DNA of 64,000 nucleotides from Patagioenas fasciata (lineage: Eukaryota; Chordata; Aves; Columbiformes; Columbidae). The stretch lies in assembly GCF_037038585.1 (NCBI RefSeq), contig NC_092524.1, forward strand, positions 40,124,001 through 40,188,000. The letters are read 5' to 3'. Under the pieces are notes generated by a model. That model did not search any database and was not told where the DNA came from. It saw only the letters and a program-made list of their open reading frames with translations. Shown in pieces: positions 24,962-38,730 of the stretch. Numbering within the stretch: the first letter of the stretch is position 1; each line of letters begins with the position of its first letter. Both the position numbers and the translations under genes were made by a program.

Positions 24962-25685
24962 ATGTATTTTCCCATATTTACATTGCTTTTGTTATCTTCA
25001 CATGTGTTATATGCATTGCCAAACAAAAAGCCAAGTGTTTGCAGTTTCAATCTTCACAGAAAAGATCCTGGACAAGTGCTAAAAGCTTTCATATTGTAGA
25101 CCATTACTGTGTGGTAGCTTTCTTTTTCCAGTAAATTGGGGATTATTACTTAAAATTGGAAATAGCTTGACCATGCTGTTTATCATAACAGGAATATGTT
25201 GGCCAAAACTTTCTTTCTCATGATGGAAGTAGAGAGTGTGTGTAGGAAATCGGTGTACATTTCTGCTGTCTTGGCAGAGGGATTACCTGCCTCCTCCTGT
25301 TCCCACAATATTCGTCAAAATTTGAAGAGGCTTTTTTTGACTTTTCTTCAGAAATACAGAACTGAGTCGTTCTCAGTTCTTCTTTCCTGAATATGTAGAT
25401 CAGATTTATAAGCTGTTCTTATGTTCTTTAGTTCTTGGGGTTACCTGAGGACCTGTCCAGATCTCAGTATGTAAAACAAAGTAGCCTCAGGACGATATTA
25501 TTATTCATCCCTCCCAAGGAATTGACTACATGGATCAGGATCCATGACACTCCAGTGGCTAGACATCCCCAAAAGGCGTCTCCATGGCGATCTTTCTGTA
25601 CAGCAATTTAAAGACCTTTTATTTCCCAGAATGAAAGAAAATGAAGACTTGATTTCAATTGTCTTCAAGTAATAATAGTGGTTCC

Positions 25686-25742
25686 TGGGTTTTCTGGGGT
25701 TTCGGTGGTTTGGGTTTTTTGTGGTGTCTTTTTTTTTTTTTT
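25686..25742 (+). repeat. T/G-rich low-complexity
   Basis: A short stretch of GGTTTTCTGGGG and GGTTTGGGTTTTTT units ends in poly-T. It resembles the T/G-rich stretches elsewhere in the window. Confidence 0.8.
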
Positions 25743-27258
25743 AATTTAAAGAGGAAAATAGATAATTCAGGGGTTAAAACTGGTACAAAATAGGAGAAAT
25801 TCCATTCAATGAAACAGTGATATAACATAAGATATGAGAAATAGCAGGATCACCTTGTGTAACTTCTGCGAGTTTATCATGTTACTGATTGTGTACCTCT
25901 TAGCACTGTCTTACAAAAGAACGTCGGTGAAGCATCTCCTACAAAATGAATTCAGCCAGCTATCACTCTGGATGCTTCAGAATGTATTCCTCTAACAGGG
26001 TGGCAAACAGGGTATTTTTCAGGAAGTCAGCGTACCTGTTCCCATTCTCTGTTATTATAATTGCTCTAGCAGTATCATTTTTTTGTCTCATTTTGCCCAT
26101 CCGCCACCTTCTTACTTGTTTTAAATTTTGGCACTTTAGGATAAATGAAATATGAAAGAAGAGATGTTAACAGCAAAATCAGTTTCTTTGAATCTGTTGT
26201 CAAGCCTGATCCCCTTCCTGTGAACCGATAGACCTGACACAATGCAGCACACCCTAAGTGGCCATGAGGACCTCTCTGCTAGATCTCAGTCCTTCTCTCA
26301 AAGAGTCTAAAACAGTCTTGGTTGTTCTCATAAATTAAAACTGGTAAAAATAGGTCATACTTTTAAATGTAGTCTTACAATATAGGACCATATTCAGAAC
26401 TTTTGAGGCATGGAAGTTTGCTATAATTCAAATGACAAATAAGAATTACTTTAGTGAAGAAGATAGAAATCTTGCTGGAAAAGGAATGGAGAGGGGTGAA
26501 GTAAACGTTGCACAAAATGAGGCGATGAAGACAAAGGTACTGATTTTTCTGTGGTAATCATGATTTATATTAAGTAATGTAGCAAAATTTGAGTTGCTCT
26601 GCTCATTTCGCTCACTGCCAAAATGTATGCTACTTGAGATCATTAGAGAGAAAGATATCCTAGTAAAATTATACTAGTAACTCTTACTATTAAATACCAA
26701 CAAAACTCATGTTTTTCCAGTTTAATTTGTAGTCACTTTTCCAAATAATGAGCTATTCCAGCAAAAGTATTATTTTACAGTTATAATGCTAGTACAATGG
26801 TTTGGGGTATTTCTCCAACAGAAAGGTAATAAAAGTCATATCTCTAATATTATTGCAATAGTAATAGTTCTTAGCAGAGATCTAGAGATCTTTAAAGATA
26901 CTTTTAAAGGTTTACTGTATAAAAATGCATATGCCAATAGTTTACAAATTAGTTTTCAACACAGCGAGATTTTAGACAATCGTTACAGTGCAGTTACACT
27001 GCAAACTTCAGCTGATTCTTCCATAGAATTTAGCAAATGCCTTAGAGTTTGTTCTTGAACAAATTATTTTACTTCAACAACAAAAATTAATTATTCCAGT
27101 GCGTTATGTTTCTACCTGCTTGAAATTAGTTACTACAAAATACCCCTGAACTGGAAAGTCTCTTGCTGGGGGAGGGTAAACATAGAAAACTTACTGTCAG
27201 GATAAATTGACCAGAATGATTTGGCACCTATCTTCAGAGCTTGCCACAAAAACATGTA

Positions 27259-27281
27259 TTTGTGTGTCAGCTGCACACAAA
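27259..27281. promoter_or_regulatory. Inverted repeat around a CAGCTG E-box
   Basis: Perfect 8-bp arms TTTGTGTG (27259-27266) and CACACAAA (27274-27281) flank a 7-bp spacer containing CAGCTG. The surrounding few hundred bases are non-repetitive. A bHLH-type or composite site is possible; this is a motif observation only. Confidence 0.3.
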
Positions 27282-29618
27282 GGCTATCTGGCCCCGGAAA
27301 ATGGATGGGAATTAGACATAATGCTGCTTATTTGAGACAAAGTGTATTCCTTAGTGCAGTGAGGTTAAAACAGATGGCTCATCTGTAGTACAAGTCTATC
27401 TGAATTATTTAGTTACCATTTTGAACCAGAAGGAAATGGTGGCAGATTATTAATTATTTTGCAGATTTATTCATCTTGTTATTTTGTTTCAGTGAAAACA
27501 GCACTAGAGGCATGACAAGGTACCAAAATATGAGACTAGTTTAACTTTAATTGCTTAAAAGACATAGGATCACTTTTGTATTTTAATGCTGGTTCCAAAA
27601 TAAAACTGATTTTGATTTATATTGCACAAAGACTTGTATCACAAAGTTGCTATGTACATTTTTAAGTGGGTACATAACTCTAAATTCAACCAAAATGCAT
27701 GAAACAGCTCATATGGTCAAAATAAAGCATATGTTTAGCTTGCTGAATTAATGCTTCGTTTGTTTTCAGTTCAAAAGGAGAGAGCTGCATTGCTTCAGTA
27801 TTGCATATTTAGACCACCAAATCTCATACAAGCATACAGTAAGTCAACATGAATCTCTCTGCTTCACCTCTGAACACCTTTCTGAATATGTGGACATTTA
27901 ATTTAACTTTTTTTCAGAAAATTTACAGTTTTTTAAAATGTTTTGCATACATATGTTTAGAAACTTTTTGTTTTTAAACCCGTCTGATAGAAGATAGAAG
28001 TCCATGGACCTACTGGATAAGAGCAGTTCTATTGACTTCAAAGGGCTTTAAGTCATTCTATGCAAAATACTTTTGGGAAAAAGTGGGGAGATGAAGGAAG
28101 CTATCTAGCATATATCAGTATAAGCTGCAAAGCATCCATGCAACAAGAGATATCCTTTTCATATTCTAGTGATGGGAAATTTTAATGAATTTTGCAGAGA
28201 AATATTTAGGGATATGCATTAGGAATATACATAAAGAGTATTTAGGAATATATAATTTATTGTTTCTAATAAATTATATATAAACAAACTAACAGCTGGT
28301 GTATAATTTAAAATTTGACAGTTACGAAAATGAAAACTAAAGACATACTTTCCAATAATTGAAAATCACAAGTTAGGGTGAAAAATCTTTACATAGCCAT
28401 TGTTTATGTTTATAATAAACAGATACAAATATGACCTTACAGAAAGTCACATGTTATATAGATATGAAAAAGCCTGATGATGTTTCTTGTAAATTTCCCA
28501 TGGAGTATTTTGTTTGTTATATTTTAGTCAGGTAGGAAGACTCCTGTTTCAAAACTTCTAAGTATTTGTATTCTTTTTGTTGTTCTTATTTTCATTTTGA
28601 TGTTTAAGCTGTTTGCTCTGGAACAGAAAAAAACCATATGTTGAAACAGGAAAAATAAGATTACTGTAGAACCGAGTCATTGCAAGTGACACGAATACCC
28701 ATAAAAAAGTACAAATCATAGAAAAACAGGGACAGGATCATTGTGTCCATTAGCAACAATGCTTACAGATACATCATGGCTCACAACAAAGGTATTTATA
28801 AGTGGACCTCCTGCCTCTGTTGCATGCTGTCATTGCTTTGGATTGACTGCTGTTAGATCCCTGTAATCCTGAGCCCTGGGATCTTGTCCTACATGTTTAC
28901 TCTACTTGGTATGCCTGTTAGTAAGTATTTAAAATGGAAATTAACTCTAATCTTTTATTGTGATTATAAAAAAAAAGGGTTTTAATCCCTTAAACCCCAT
29001 ATTTAATGTGCTTTTTAAAAAATTAATTTTATAAAGATCTGTGTTCAGTCTGATAGCTTATATTTGCCAGTTTGGCCAGTTAAGTTTGATTACTGCCTGG
29101 CATTTCTTAACTCAATAGGGTGTCATGGCAGTGATACTATGGAACACATTGATGAATGAGGGGAAGCATAGAGTAGCAACGGTCACCGGGCATGTTTATA
29201 ACAGAAAGACTTTGGCAACTCTCATATCTGTAATGTACTTGTAATATAGAAAATAGAAGAATATTTCATATTTTATAAGGGTCATGTGACAGATGCAGAA
29301 TTAATATATGACTGCCATTAACTTATAAGGTTATGTTGTTATGTAGACATTATGTAGAGATTAAAAAACAAATATGGTCCAATTAAAGAAAAGTTCATTA
29401 AAACTATCATATCCCATTCTACTTGAAAGCTCCTTGTTGCTAACTGATGAAAAATAATGTACCAAAGCTAAAATTTCATCTCTTCCATCTTTGTTTCTAT
29501 CAAATTGTATTAATATCTGAAAGAAACCACTTTAAGGAGCTCTACTTAAACAAAGGTACCAACAATGAGAACTTTCTCCACTGGACAAAGAGAGATAGTA
29601 TGAAGGCTGACTATTTTA

Positions 29619-29771
29619 GAATCATAGAATCGTGGAATGATTTGGGTTGGAAGAGACCTTAAGAATCGTCTAGTACAAAACCTGCTGCCATGGGCAGTGA
29701 CACATTCCACTAGACAAAGGTGCTCAAAGCACCATCCAGCCTGGCCTTGAGCACTCCTAAGGATGGGACAT
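29619..29771 (-). mobile_element. CR1 LINE, 3' part, split by an LTR insertion
   Basis: The minus-orientation CR1 tail (AGAATCATAGAATCGTGG, then the conserved TTTGGGTTGGAAGAGACCTTAAG block) runs into the CR1 GGATGGGACAT segment and stops exactly at an inserted LTR. The same CR1 continues at 30347 with CATCCACAGCTTCTCTGGG. Joining the two halves across the target-site duplication gives continuous CR1 order. Confidence 0.93.
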
Positions 29772-30346
29772 TGTCCTAGTTTAACCCCAGCAGGCAACTA
29801 AACACTACACTGACACTCACTTGTACCTTGCCAGTAGGATGGGGAGGAGAATTGGTAGGGTAAAAGTGAGAAAGCTGCTGGGTTGAGATAAAGGCAGTGT
29901 AATGTTTAAAGCAAAAGCAACACACACAAGCAAAGCAAAACAAGGAATTCATTCACTATTTCCCTTGGGCAGGCAGGTGTTCAGCCATCTCCAGGACAGC
30001 AGGGCTTCATCACATGTAACGGTTACTTGGGAAGAAAACACCATCACTCCAAACCTCCACCACTTCCTTCTTCTTCCTCATATCCTGAGCATGATGTCAT
30101 GTGGAATGGAATATCCCTTTGGTCAGTTGGGATCAGCAGTCCCAGCTGTGTCTCCTCCCAACTTATAGTACACCCCCAGCCCACTTGCTGGTGGGGTGGT
30201 GTGAGAAACAGAAGAAGCCTTGTCTCTGTGTAAGGACTGCTCAGCAGTAATTAAAACATCTCTGTATTTTCAGCACAAATCCAAAATACAGCCCCATATT
30301 AGCTACTCTGAAGAAAATTAACTCTATGCCAGCCAAAAGCAGCACA
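29772..30346 (-). mobile_element. Solo LTR of an avian endogenous retrovirus (ERVL-like)
   Basis: A 575-bp insertion inside a CR1 has TG...CA ends (TGTCCTAGTTTAA at the left, AGCAGCACA at the right). It is flanked by a perfect 5-bp duplication, GACAT (29767-29771 and 30347-30351). The internal order resembles avian retroviral LTRs read in reverse: the CCCAGCAGGCAACTAAAC end, a GTTGAGATAA block and a TTAACTCTATGCC end. It therefore lies in minus orientation. There is no internal retroviral coding sequence, so it is a solo LTR left by LTR-LTR recombination. A 5-bp duplication favours an ERVL-type origin; the exact family was not checked. Confidence 0.88.
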
Positions 30347-30640
30347 GACATCCACAGCTTCTCTGGGAAACCTGTTCCAGTGCCTCATCACCTTTGTGGT
30401 GAAGAATTTCTTCCTTATATCTAATCTAAATCTACCCTCTTTCAGTTTAAAGCCATTACCCCTTGTCCTATCACTACATGCTCTTGTAAGAAGTCCCTCT
30501 CCAGCTTTCTTTTAGGTCCTCTTTAGGTACTGGAAGGCTGCTTTATGGTCTCCCTGGAGCCTTCTCTTCTCCAGGCTGACCAAACCAACTCTCAGCCTCT
30601 CTCCATAGCAGAAGAACTCCAGCCCTCACCTCATCTGGAT
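30347..30640 (-). mobile_element. CR1 LINE, 5'-ward half beyond the LTR
   Basis: This continues the CR1 interrupted at 29771. It begins CATCCACAGCTTCTCTGGG and includes the conserved GAAGAATTTCTTCCTTATAT and CAGGCTGACCAAACCAACTC blocks (reverse complement of the ORF2 C-terminus). The end near 30640 is judged by loss of similarity. Confidence 0.9.
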
Positions 30641-31433
30641 TTAACGAGTTAAACAGCATTTATTTTCACAATGAGACATATTCAATTCTTTTGAAATTCA
30701 ATAGCCTAGAAACAAAGTTCACATAAATTCGATAAAGCAAATGCAAGGATATAGCACAGCATGGTTTATTTTTTTGCTGATGTGATTATAAAGAAGAGAA
30801 AATCCCTAACATATACACATGTATTGAAAGAACAATAAATATTCAAACAGACTTTGAAACTTGTCATCAAGCCAGTGTAATATTTCTTCATTTTTTCCAT
30901 TTTATGCATCAAAATATGTATTACTCTAAGATCTATTTCTAGAGATTTCTCTACGCACTGATATAGGCCTATAGATAAAACTAATTACAAACAACCTATT
31001 CAGCTGTAATCCCTGGAGCTGAAAAGTTGCAAGAGTTAATTGTAAAATACACTGAACTAACCTAACTATTGCAAAAAGTAGCGTTAAACATTGGCAATAT
31101 AAAATAATTTCTTCCTTTGTTTGGAAGTGGTAAAAATTCACCTATTTTGTTAAGAGTTCTGATCCTCATTCTTATAGGAAATTTCATATTTGCTGTTCCT
31201 TGTACCCGGTACAAATCTTGTAGTATCATTGTGAAAATCACTGCTATTTTCATGTTGTGATTGTTATTAATAAATATTTACTCAGATTTGTTTTTCTTCT
31301 ATAAGGGATGCTGAAATGTAAGGTAGTGATGATGTATCAACTATCAAGCAGATTTCTGATGTAGCTAATGTGGTCAGTTAAGTCTTATTTCTTTCAAGAG
31401 TGACAAATTCTCGTAGGAGGATTACAGAAACAC
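30641..31433. other. Gene-free spacer between two CR1 copies
   Basis: About 0.8 kb of AT-rich sequence; nothing recognised. Confidence 0.6.
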
Positions 31434-31921
31434 GATCATAGAATATCTGGAGCTGGAAGGGGCCCATAAGGATCATCAAGTCCAACTCCCTCCTCTTTGC
31501 AGGATGACCTAAAACTAAACCATGTGACTAAGAGCATTGTCCAGATGTTCTGTGAACTCTTACAGGCTTGGTACAGTGACCACTTCATGGTGGACCCTGT
31601 TCCAATGACAAAACACTCTCTCAGTGTAGAACCTTTCCCTAATGTCCAATCTGAACTTCCTCTGACGCAGCTTCATTCCATTTCCTCGCATCCTATCTCT
31701 GGTCAGCAGAGAGAGGAGATCAGCACCTCCATCTCTGCTGCCCCCCTTGAGGAAGCTGTAGAGTGTCATAATATCACCCCACAGCCTTCTCTTCTCCAGG
31801 CTCAACAAACTAAGTGACCTAAATCACTCCTTCTAAGTCTTGCCCTTGAGACCCTTCACCATCTTGATTGCTCTCCTCTGGACACTCTAATAGCTTGTTG
31901 TCCTTCTTATATTGAGGATAA
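31434..31921 (-). mobile_element. CR1 LINE fragment
   Basis: A minus-orientation CR1 3' fragment with a degenerate tail (GATCATAGAATATCTGGAG). A minus-strand frame retains LSLEKRRLWGDIMTLYSFL and RKFRLDIRERFYTERVFCHW, the signature of the ORF2 C-terminus. It is diverged from the copies at 24.1 and 59.6 kb and so appears to belong to another subfamily. It is 0.8 kb from the split CR1. Confidence 0.93.
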
Positions 31922-33845
31922 GAATGTAAAGGTGAAATCACTAGAGCTAATTTGTACAGTGGTATAATATGATAAGGACGTTTTTCCTTAGGATCGTAAT
32001 GGAACAGCTAAATCCATCTGACTAGAAACATGTTCCTCGTGTAATTTTGTTGACTTAAGTATGCTGTGGTTAGGGAAATGGATCTTCCAGTTATGGAAAT
32101 GTGTTTTAAATTTATAAAACTTACAATTTTAGTCTAGTAAAACTAGTTACATACATTCCAGTCTACTTTATTGATTGCAGGATTATTTACTCCTGGAACC
32201 AAAGATGATGTGATGAATATGCCAGCCAACCCTCTCTATCAGCAACAAAACCACTTTTAATATTTGTCATAACAATGTTCCAGGTTGTTTTTCAAGTTTG
32301 AGTTACAGACTGGTAAATTAAGAATGCATTACACATAAGAAAAAGTATACAAAAGATTATAATGTTTTATAAGAACATTATAGTTCTAATCTAACAATGC
32401 ACAATCAGTAAAACTAAATTTTTAAAGCAAAACATACAAGAGTCAAAATTCTTAAAGCAAAAATATCTTGGCTTAGTTGCATATATTTTTCATTTTAAAG
32501 GAAATGTGTTAACAGAAGTGGAACTATAATAAGCAGTACTACTTTTAAAGTTTAGCTAAGTGTACATGGTGATAGATTTGTATTTCCATCCTACTTAACT
32601 ATTTAGTCTAAAGTCCTCCCCCCCAATTATTCTATTATACTTTTGAAGAATTTACCATTTTATGAAGATGAAACACACATAAGATGATGATAACAGAAAA
32701 TGAATATGTTAAATCTCTGTTCAGTTGTTAGTTTCTAACTGTACTAAGGATAATGTAATCACAGTAGTACAGCCAAATTCAAATATACTATTCTGTATCA
32801 AAGTCTGAACAATTTGGTTCAGTTATGCAAATGTTCATTCAAGTAGTCTTTGTTCATATACATGATCATATTCAACACAATTTTTTGCAAACAATCAAGC
32901 CCCTGAAGTGCTGCAAAAAGAGTATCTTCTGTTTTCTTGTCGTTTTGCAGTTTTCTGTACTGGAAAAAATTCCAAAGAAACTCTATTCAAAATTGAGTAT
33001 CATGTACAGGAATAGATGGCTGCAAAACATTTTGGTTTCTGTGTTTCTATTTCTACAACAACATACATTATTTTTAATCATGATAATCTGAAACTTCGTT
33101 GTTGAAATATTGGTTTCTTGGCCAGATTTCTTATACTTAGATGAATACAACTTCACTGACATTTAGAAAATATTGGTACCTCAAACTTTTGTGTATGTCA
33201 AGTCTGACTGAATATATTATGTTAAGTATCTTTTGGACTGCATGGGTAAATTATTTTTACATCATCATACTGTGGAGGAACTGGGTTGCACTTTCTCCAA
33301 AGATTATGCATTACTTAAAAATGGTTGAAAGCCATTTCGCTCTTCACTATGATTGTCACATTAACAAAAGAAAACAGGCAGCTTTCCAGGAACGTTTTAT
33401 TTATTTAGAGCCTCTGAGATTTCCCAGTAGAATATGTCATATAGTCAAACAAAAATGCTTAGTCTGACAGATTCTGCAACATGCATTACACTCTGTGGAA
33501 AGTCATTTATGAAAAAAAGAAATATGCCCATGTTATTTGGTGTTATCTACATATCTTAATAAAACATACATTGAAAGCAGGCATTGGTTATGGAAGTTTG
33601 AACTGTGTTTTATTGTGATTGTTTTCACTGTTCAATTTGATTAAATGAACATTCTGTGTAAATCTGACCATGTGAGAACAAAGTTAAAACTTGTAATTAT
33701 TTTGTGAAATTAAAGAAATAGTTCACATTTACATGGTGAATTGCAAAGTTGTATTAAATATCTTTAAAGATTTGAATTACATTTAGCTGTTCAAAGCCTT
33801 CAAAAGAAAAGAATAATACTTTATCTGTTAAAATAGAATTTTTTA

Positions 33846-33990
33846 TATATGTATGTGCATAAATGTGTGTTTATACATGTGTACACATGAATAAAGCACA
33901 GTCACATGAAGTTCACATATTATACATTGTCTGTGTATGAATGTATGTATATGTATGTTTATACATGCATTCATGCATAAAATCACACAG
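33846..33990 (+). repeat. Degenerate TATG/CATG-rich simple repeat
   Basis: Alternating ATGTATG, GTGTGT and ATACATGCATTCATGCAT units lie immediately to the left of the 34.0-kb CTCF-like motif. No gene is implied. Confidence 0.6.
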
Positions 33991-33999
33991 CAATTCTGA

Positions 34000-34012
34000 G
34001 CCCTCTAGTGGC
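34000..34012 (-). promoter_or_regulatory. CTCF-like motif
   Basis: The reverse complement reads GCCACTAGAGGGC, an excellent match to the CTCF core. It is in minus orientation, like the right-hand motif at 22.86 kb. There is no experimental support in the sequence. Confidence 0.45.
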
Positions 34013-37000
34013 AAGAGACTTCTTAGTTAAGAAACCATTCTAATGATAAGCATATCCACTTAAAAGACAAGTGTCTAAACTCTACAACACTATTACGCTT
34101 TCATATAGGTTCAGGGTGGCTGCCTGCAGTTGGTGTGGGCCTCTATGTGCAAGTGTTAATAACAACACAAATTAATGTATTGTTTCCAGCATAGTAACTT
34201 TTCTGCCTTTTCTCTGTTGAAAATGCAGCTCTTCTTTACGGGCACATTGATGATAATTAGTGATATTTCTTTAAAAAACAACAAACCCTTGACATTAGTA
34301 CTGTCAACTATTTCAAACAAAGCATCCTCATTCTTAATCTTACATTATATACTTACAAAAGTAAGTACTACAAGGAGAGGAGAAGAAAAATCTGCATTTC
34401 AAATTGGGAAAGAAATAATGACATATAATTTGAGCCATCTAAAAGCTAGGTTTTTAGACAAAGCTGATTGTTTGCACTGACCCTACTGCCACCGGAGGTA
34501 AATAGGACTGAATTAGTTGCCTTCTAAAATGCCTAGAAGAGAGCTACATGACAGATGAAATCTCTATGGATGCAAGGTTCTCTCCATACCTCAAGGAGAC
34601 CTGACTAACTAACCCAGAATCAATGCTTTCCTTTTAGGAGGCTGAAAAAATAAACTATATGAATAGCCTAGATCTGAACAAGATTAAATAACACAATAAT
34701 AAAAACTATATTTATAACAATGTTTATAACATGTAATACATAACAATATAGTATAATATTACTGCATATGTATATTATAGTAACAATATTAATATAATAA
34801 ATAATCAACATAAATCTCAGGCAGGGTAATTTACCACATGGGGAAACCATTCTGAGAAATTGCTATTGTTTTGGAGAAACCATAGAATGACATTCAGAAG
34901 TGTTCTGTCCAATGCACAATGGATTTGATGGGATCCAGACATCACACTTGCTTTAATTTTCCTCCTGGACTCAGTTTGGATATTTGGTCTGGATGACTAT
35001 CCATGCCTTAGATCTCTGAATCCTTCAGATGACCTATTTCCTCAAAGATTAGCACTTTAATCAGAACCTTGTCCCTGCAGGAACAAGGGAGCACAACTAT
35101 TCAAAATAGTAAGATTTCTAAGCTCATTTACGAGGCAGTCTCACTGGGAGGACATTAACTATGATGTTCTTTCCCTCTCTTCACAGTCCTATAATCATGG
35201 AACTTGTTGACTCTTAAGAATAGTAACAGTTTAATTGACCAGAGTTTTTAATAGGGATGAATATCAGCATTTCTGGGATTATTTCATTAAAAATATAGTA
35301 TAGCAATTTGTGAATGTAATTGGTTATGTGCCAAGAGCTTAGGACAGGAAAATTATGTAAGTCATAAGCAATTATTTCTCATTTTTAATAATATAGCAAC
35401 AATTTTGTTTCTAGTGTATCAGAGTAATTTAAATATTTTGTTATTCAACTGAGAATTTATTTTTAATACCTATCAACATTCCATAGATACATGGTACCGA
35501 AATTAATTCCTAGAAGGAATATTTTCATTAGATGTGCGTATGATTTGCACAGGTCGAATTTTTTGTACAAGTTTATCTAGGTAAAACATGCAAGACGAAA
35601 CATAAGTTTTGTGTGTGATAACAGTCCACCTCAGGCAGGTAGTGAGGCATAAAGTTGGAAGCTAGTTCCAGCATGCAAGAGTATGATTATCATCAAAACT
35701 GGAGTAGGTCTATACGTAGTAGAAGAAAATACTGGTGACTTCATAACTGAGAAAAATGTCTTTGGAGAATAACACTGAACAGTATTATGTGACTTGAAAT
35801 GTTAAGGAAAAAAAAAATTTACATGAAGGCACTGCATTTTCTTGTTCTAAATCCATTTTCTGGTAGAAATAAAATACTCAGGAAACTAGTACAACTTATC
35901 GGTACTATGCTTGGCATAAACACTTAATCTTAAATTCATACTTCACAAAATCAAATGTTATTATTTAGTTATGAAATGTTTATGACAGGAGTACATGATG
36001 TCTGGATAAAAGTGTTTGCAGACAAAACAATCTTAATTTTCTCCAAGAAGGCATAGCGATATCTTTAGCATGGCTAGAATATATTGATAAGGAGATTTTA
36101 CGGGTTGCTTAAACTACCAGGAGTTCTTGGTTCAATAGGATTATTGAATAGCAGGCTGATGAAAGAGGAAATTAAATTTAAAGACTGCTAGTGTGAAGTC
36201 ATCAAATCAACTTGTGCTTCCAGACTGCTCTTTTGCAACTGAAATCACTGTCATCCTTCTGGCACCTTGCAAGTATTGGATCAGGTCTGCAATAGATCAA
36301 GATATCATCCTTTGGTGTATCACAGGGGACAAGGCATCACCTGTGTGGACAATTACACTTCATGGGTCACCCAAAATGAAATAATTTTAATATATTAAAT
36401 AGCTAGCTTAAAAAACTACCACTAGATAAACGTGGTTGAGAATATAAAGGGTGTACACTACAGAAAAATGACAGAGACTTTAAAAAATTCAGTTTTTGTC
36501 TCCAGCCTTTAACATGTACCACAGAGCTTAACAAAGTTTCAGTCAGAAGTTTAAAAGACATATTCAGGGCAACAGCTAAACAAAGCTTTCCACACAAGGT
36601 TGTATAGTAAGACTGAGGCTGGGCAGTCCCTTAGACTTCCTGTGGTTCTCTGACTTGGGTAACAGGTACTTGGGTAGATCTTCAATACTATCCGCCTTCT
36701 TTTCCTTTTGTTTGGAAACAAATACAGAGGCCAGAATGCAACTGAGAAATAGACTGTCTTTGCTGTCCGATGTCATAGCTGTTGTCCAATAAAGCAAGCA
36801 AGGTAACAGCAGAAACATCTGTTTTTATGAAGCAGGACATAAGCTTCATAGATCCTGTACAGCCCCCACTATTGAATGGGGTCAACATCTGATCTGAAGA
36901 AGGACTTGAACTTAATGCATTTCAAAGAGATTTTCAATATGCTCTTTTTCAATAAGAATTTATATTATAGTATGAAGAATGATAAATGATATAAAATATC

Positions 37001-38675
37001 TCGCTTCATGATCCAAAACAATCGCTGTCTAAGATTCCAAGAGGAATTTCTTCATGGATATTGCCTTATTATAAGCTAGCTGCACCTTCCTGAAGACAAT
37101 GGTTCTTCATTATCAGCAGCTGGATAATAGTTTTGGTGGACAGCTGCTCAGCTCTGCTATTTCAATATCTGCATATGTCACAAAGAGCCAGGAGAGACCA
37201 ACTAAGATTCCAAATGAAAAAGAGCAAAAGGTTCCCACATAAAAAGGTGCTTCTGCATTACTACTGAATTTCTGTGTCGCATCTATAGGTTTATTTCTTT
37301 GACATTTGAGAAACAAGTTTTCAGACTTTTTTTAAGAAACGTTTTTGTAGTTGACTTATAGATGTGCAGAAGTAATTATGTCACAAAAGAGGAAAAGCTT
37401 ATAAAAATATTTAAAAACCTTATAACTAAAAAAAAGTGAAGAATATCTTGTGTAATATAATCTTAAAATATTTCTGCTTACCTTATTCAAACAAATCCAT
37501 ATGTACATATTTATTCCTAATTATGCAGATTTCTTATCAATTTTCTTTACATGATTTAACATGCTTCATGTATGCCAAAAATAATAATTAGATCATTTAG
37601 CCTGGCATCACAGCTCATCAAATTTTGCACTATGTTTTATCAGACAAAGACACAAGCCCGCATAGATGTATCCTGAGTAAAAAGTTAGAAAGCACCTAGA
37701 TTCCTGAAGAAAAAAAAAAAATCAGTTATACTAGATATGACTAGGTGAACTGTATTGATGATTAAAAGGAAACTGAACTTCACAGTGGTCCGCAAAGCAG
37801 GGAAGTAATTTTTGCAAGCTGATATCAAAACAACTATGTGCTTCACGTCTTTCTCACAATATCATATCTGTGGTCCTTTCTGTAACCATCACCCATTCTG
37901 TGCCCTAGAGGAGAGGAAAAATCAGAAATCTGTAACAACAATGTATTAATGCAGATATACATCACGTGAAACAAAAACATATTGACTTCACAGGCAATTA
38001 TTTTAAGGTCTACATTATGAGATATTATTATACATACTCCCATGCTCTGAGGTGCAAAGATGAGATTGTGGAGAGCAATCAAGTCTTCTATAACTTTAAA
38101 TTTCGCTACTTTTCCTCCCAAGCCCAAAAATGTGAGGGGACTGAGTCTTATCCTCAAAGACCAGAAAGGACACCATAATTATTCAATTTGGTCCTCTATA
38201 CTTCCCACCAGTAGAATGTCTTCCCCAAATTAAATGAAGGTGCACCTAATTTTATTATATGAAAAAAAAAGGCCCGTTCAGGTCTCCCAATAATTTCATA
38301 TATTATTTCTAGAAGCATTATCTTAATTTCAATTCCCACTAATTAACTTGTGTTCCATTTCTGACAGCAAGATCAAAAAGCTCTGTGCTGTTAGATGTAA
38401 TTCCAGTGTTTAAATACTTATTTATCAAACCACTTCTTAAACTTCCCTTCAATACACCACATAAATTTAATTATTTACACCTCACGTCATAATGCAAGAC
38501 TCTCAGCTATGTGATCTTGGTTTTGGGGGGGACTGGGTTTTGGTGTTAAGGTGTTTTTTTGGCACATCCTCTCCAGCATTTCCTGTCTCCATTCCCCTTG
38601 ATTATCCAATATTAGATTTTGTCGACCCTCTTTTTGCAGAGGCATAGAAAGGATGACAAGACTTACAATCTAGGG

Positions 38676-38730
38676 GTTTTTTTTGTTTGTTGGTTGGGGT
38701 TTTTTTTGTTTGTTTGTTTGTTTTTTAAGA
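38676..38730 (+). repeat. T/G-rich low-complexity (GTTT)n
   Basis: GGGGTTTTTTTTGTTTGTTGG followed by further poly-T and GTTT units on the plus strand. Confidence 0.85.

Larger units (their letters stand above)
24962..29618. other. Gene-free region, mostly non-repetitive
   Basis: Apart from the T/G stretch at 25.7 kb no repeat or gene was recognised. The 27.1-27.4 kb segment, with mixed composition and clustered A/T-core and E-box-like words, would be a first place to look for a conserved enhancer. That is a guess without alignment. Confidence 0.6.
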
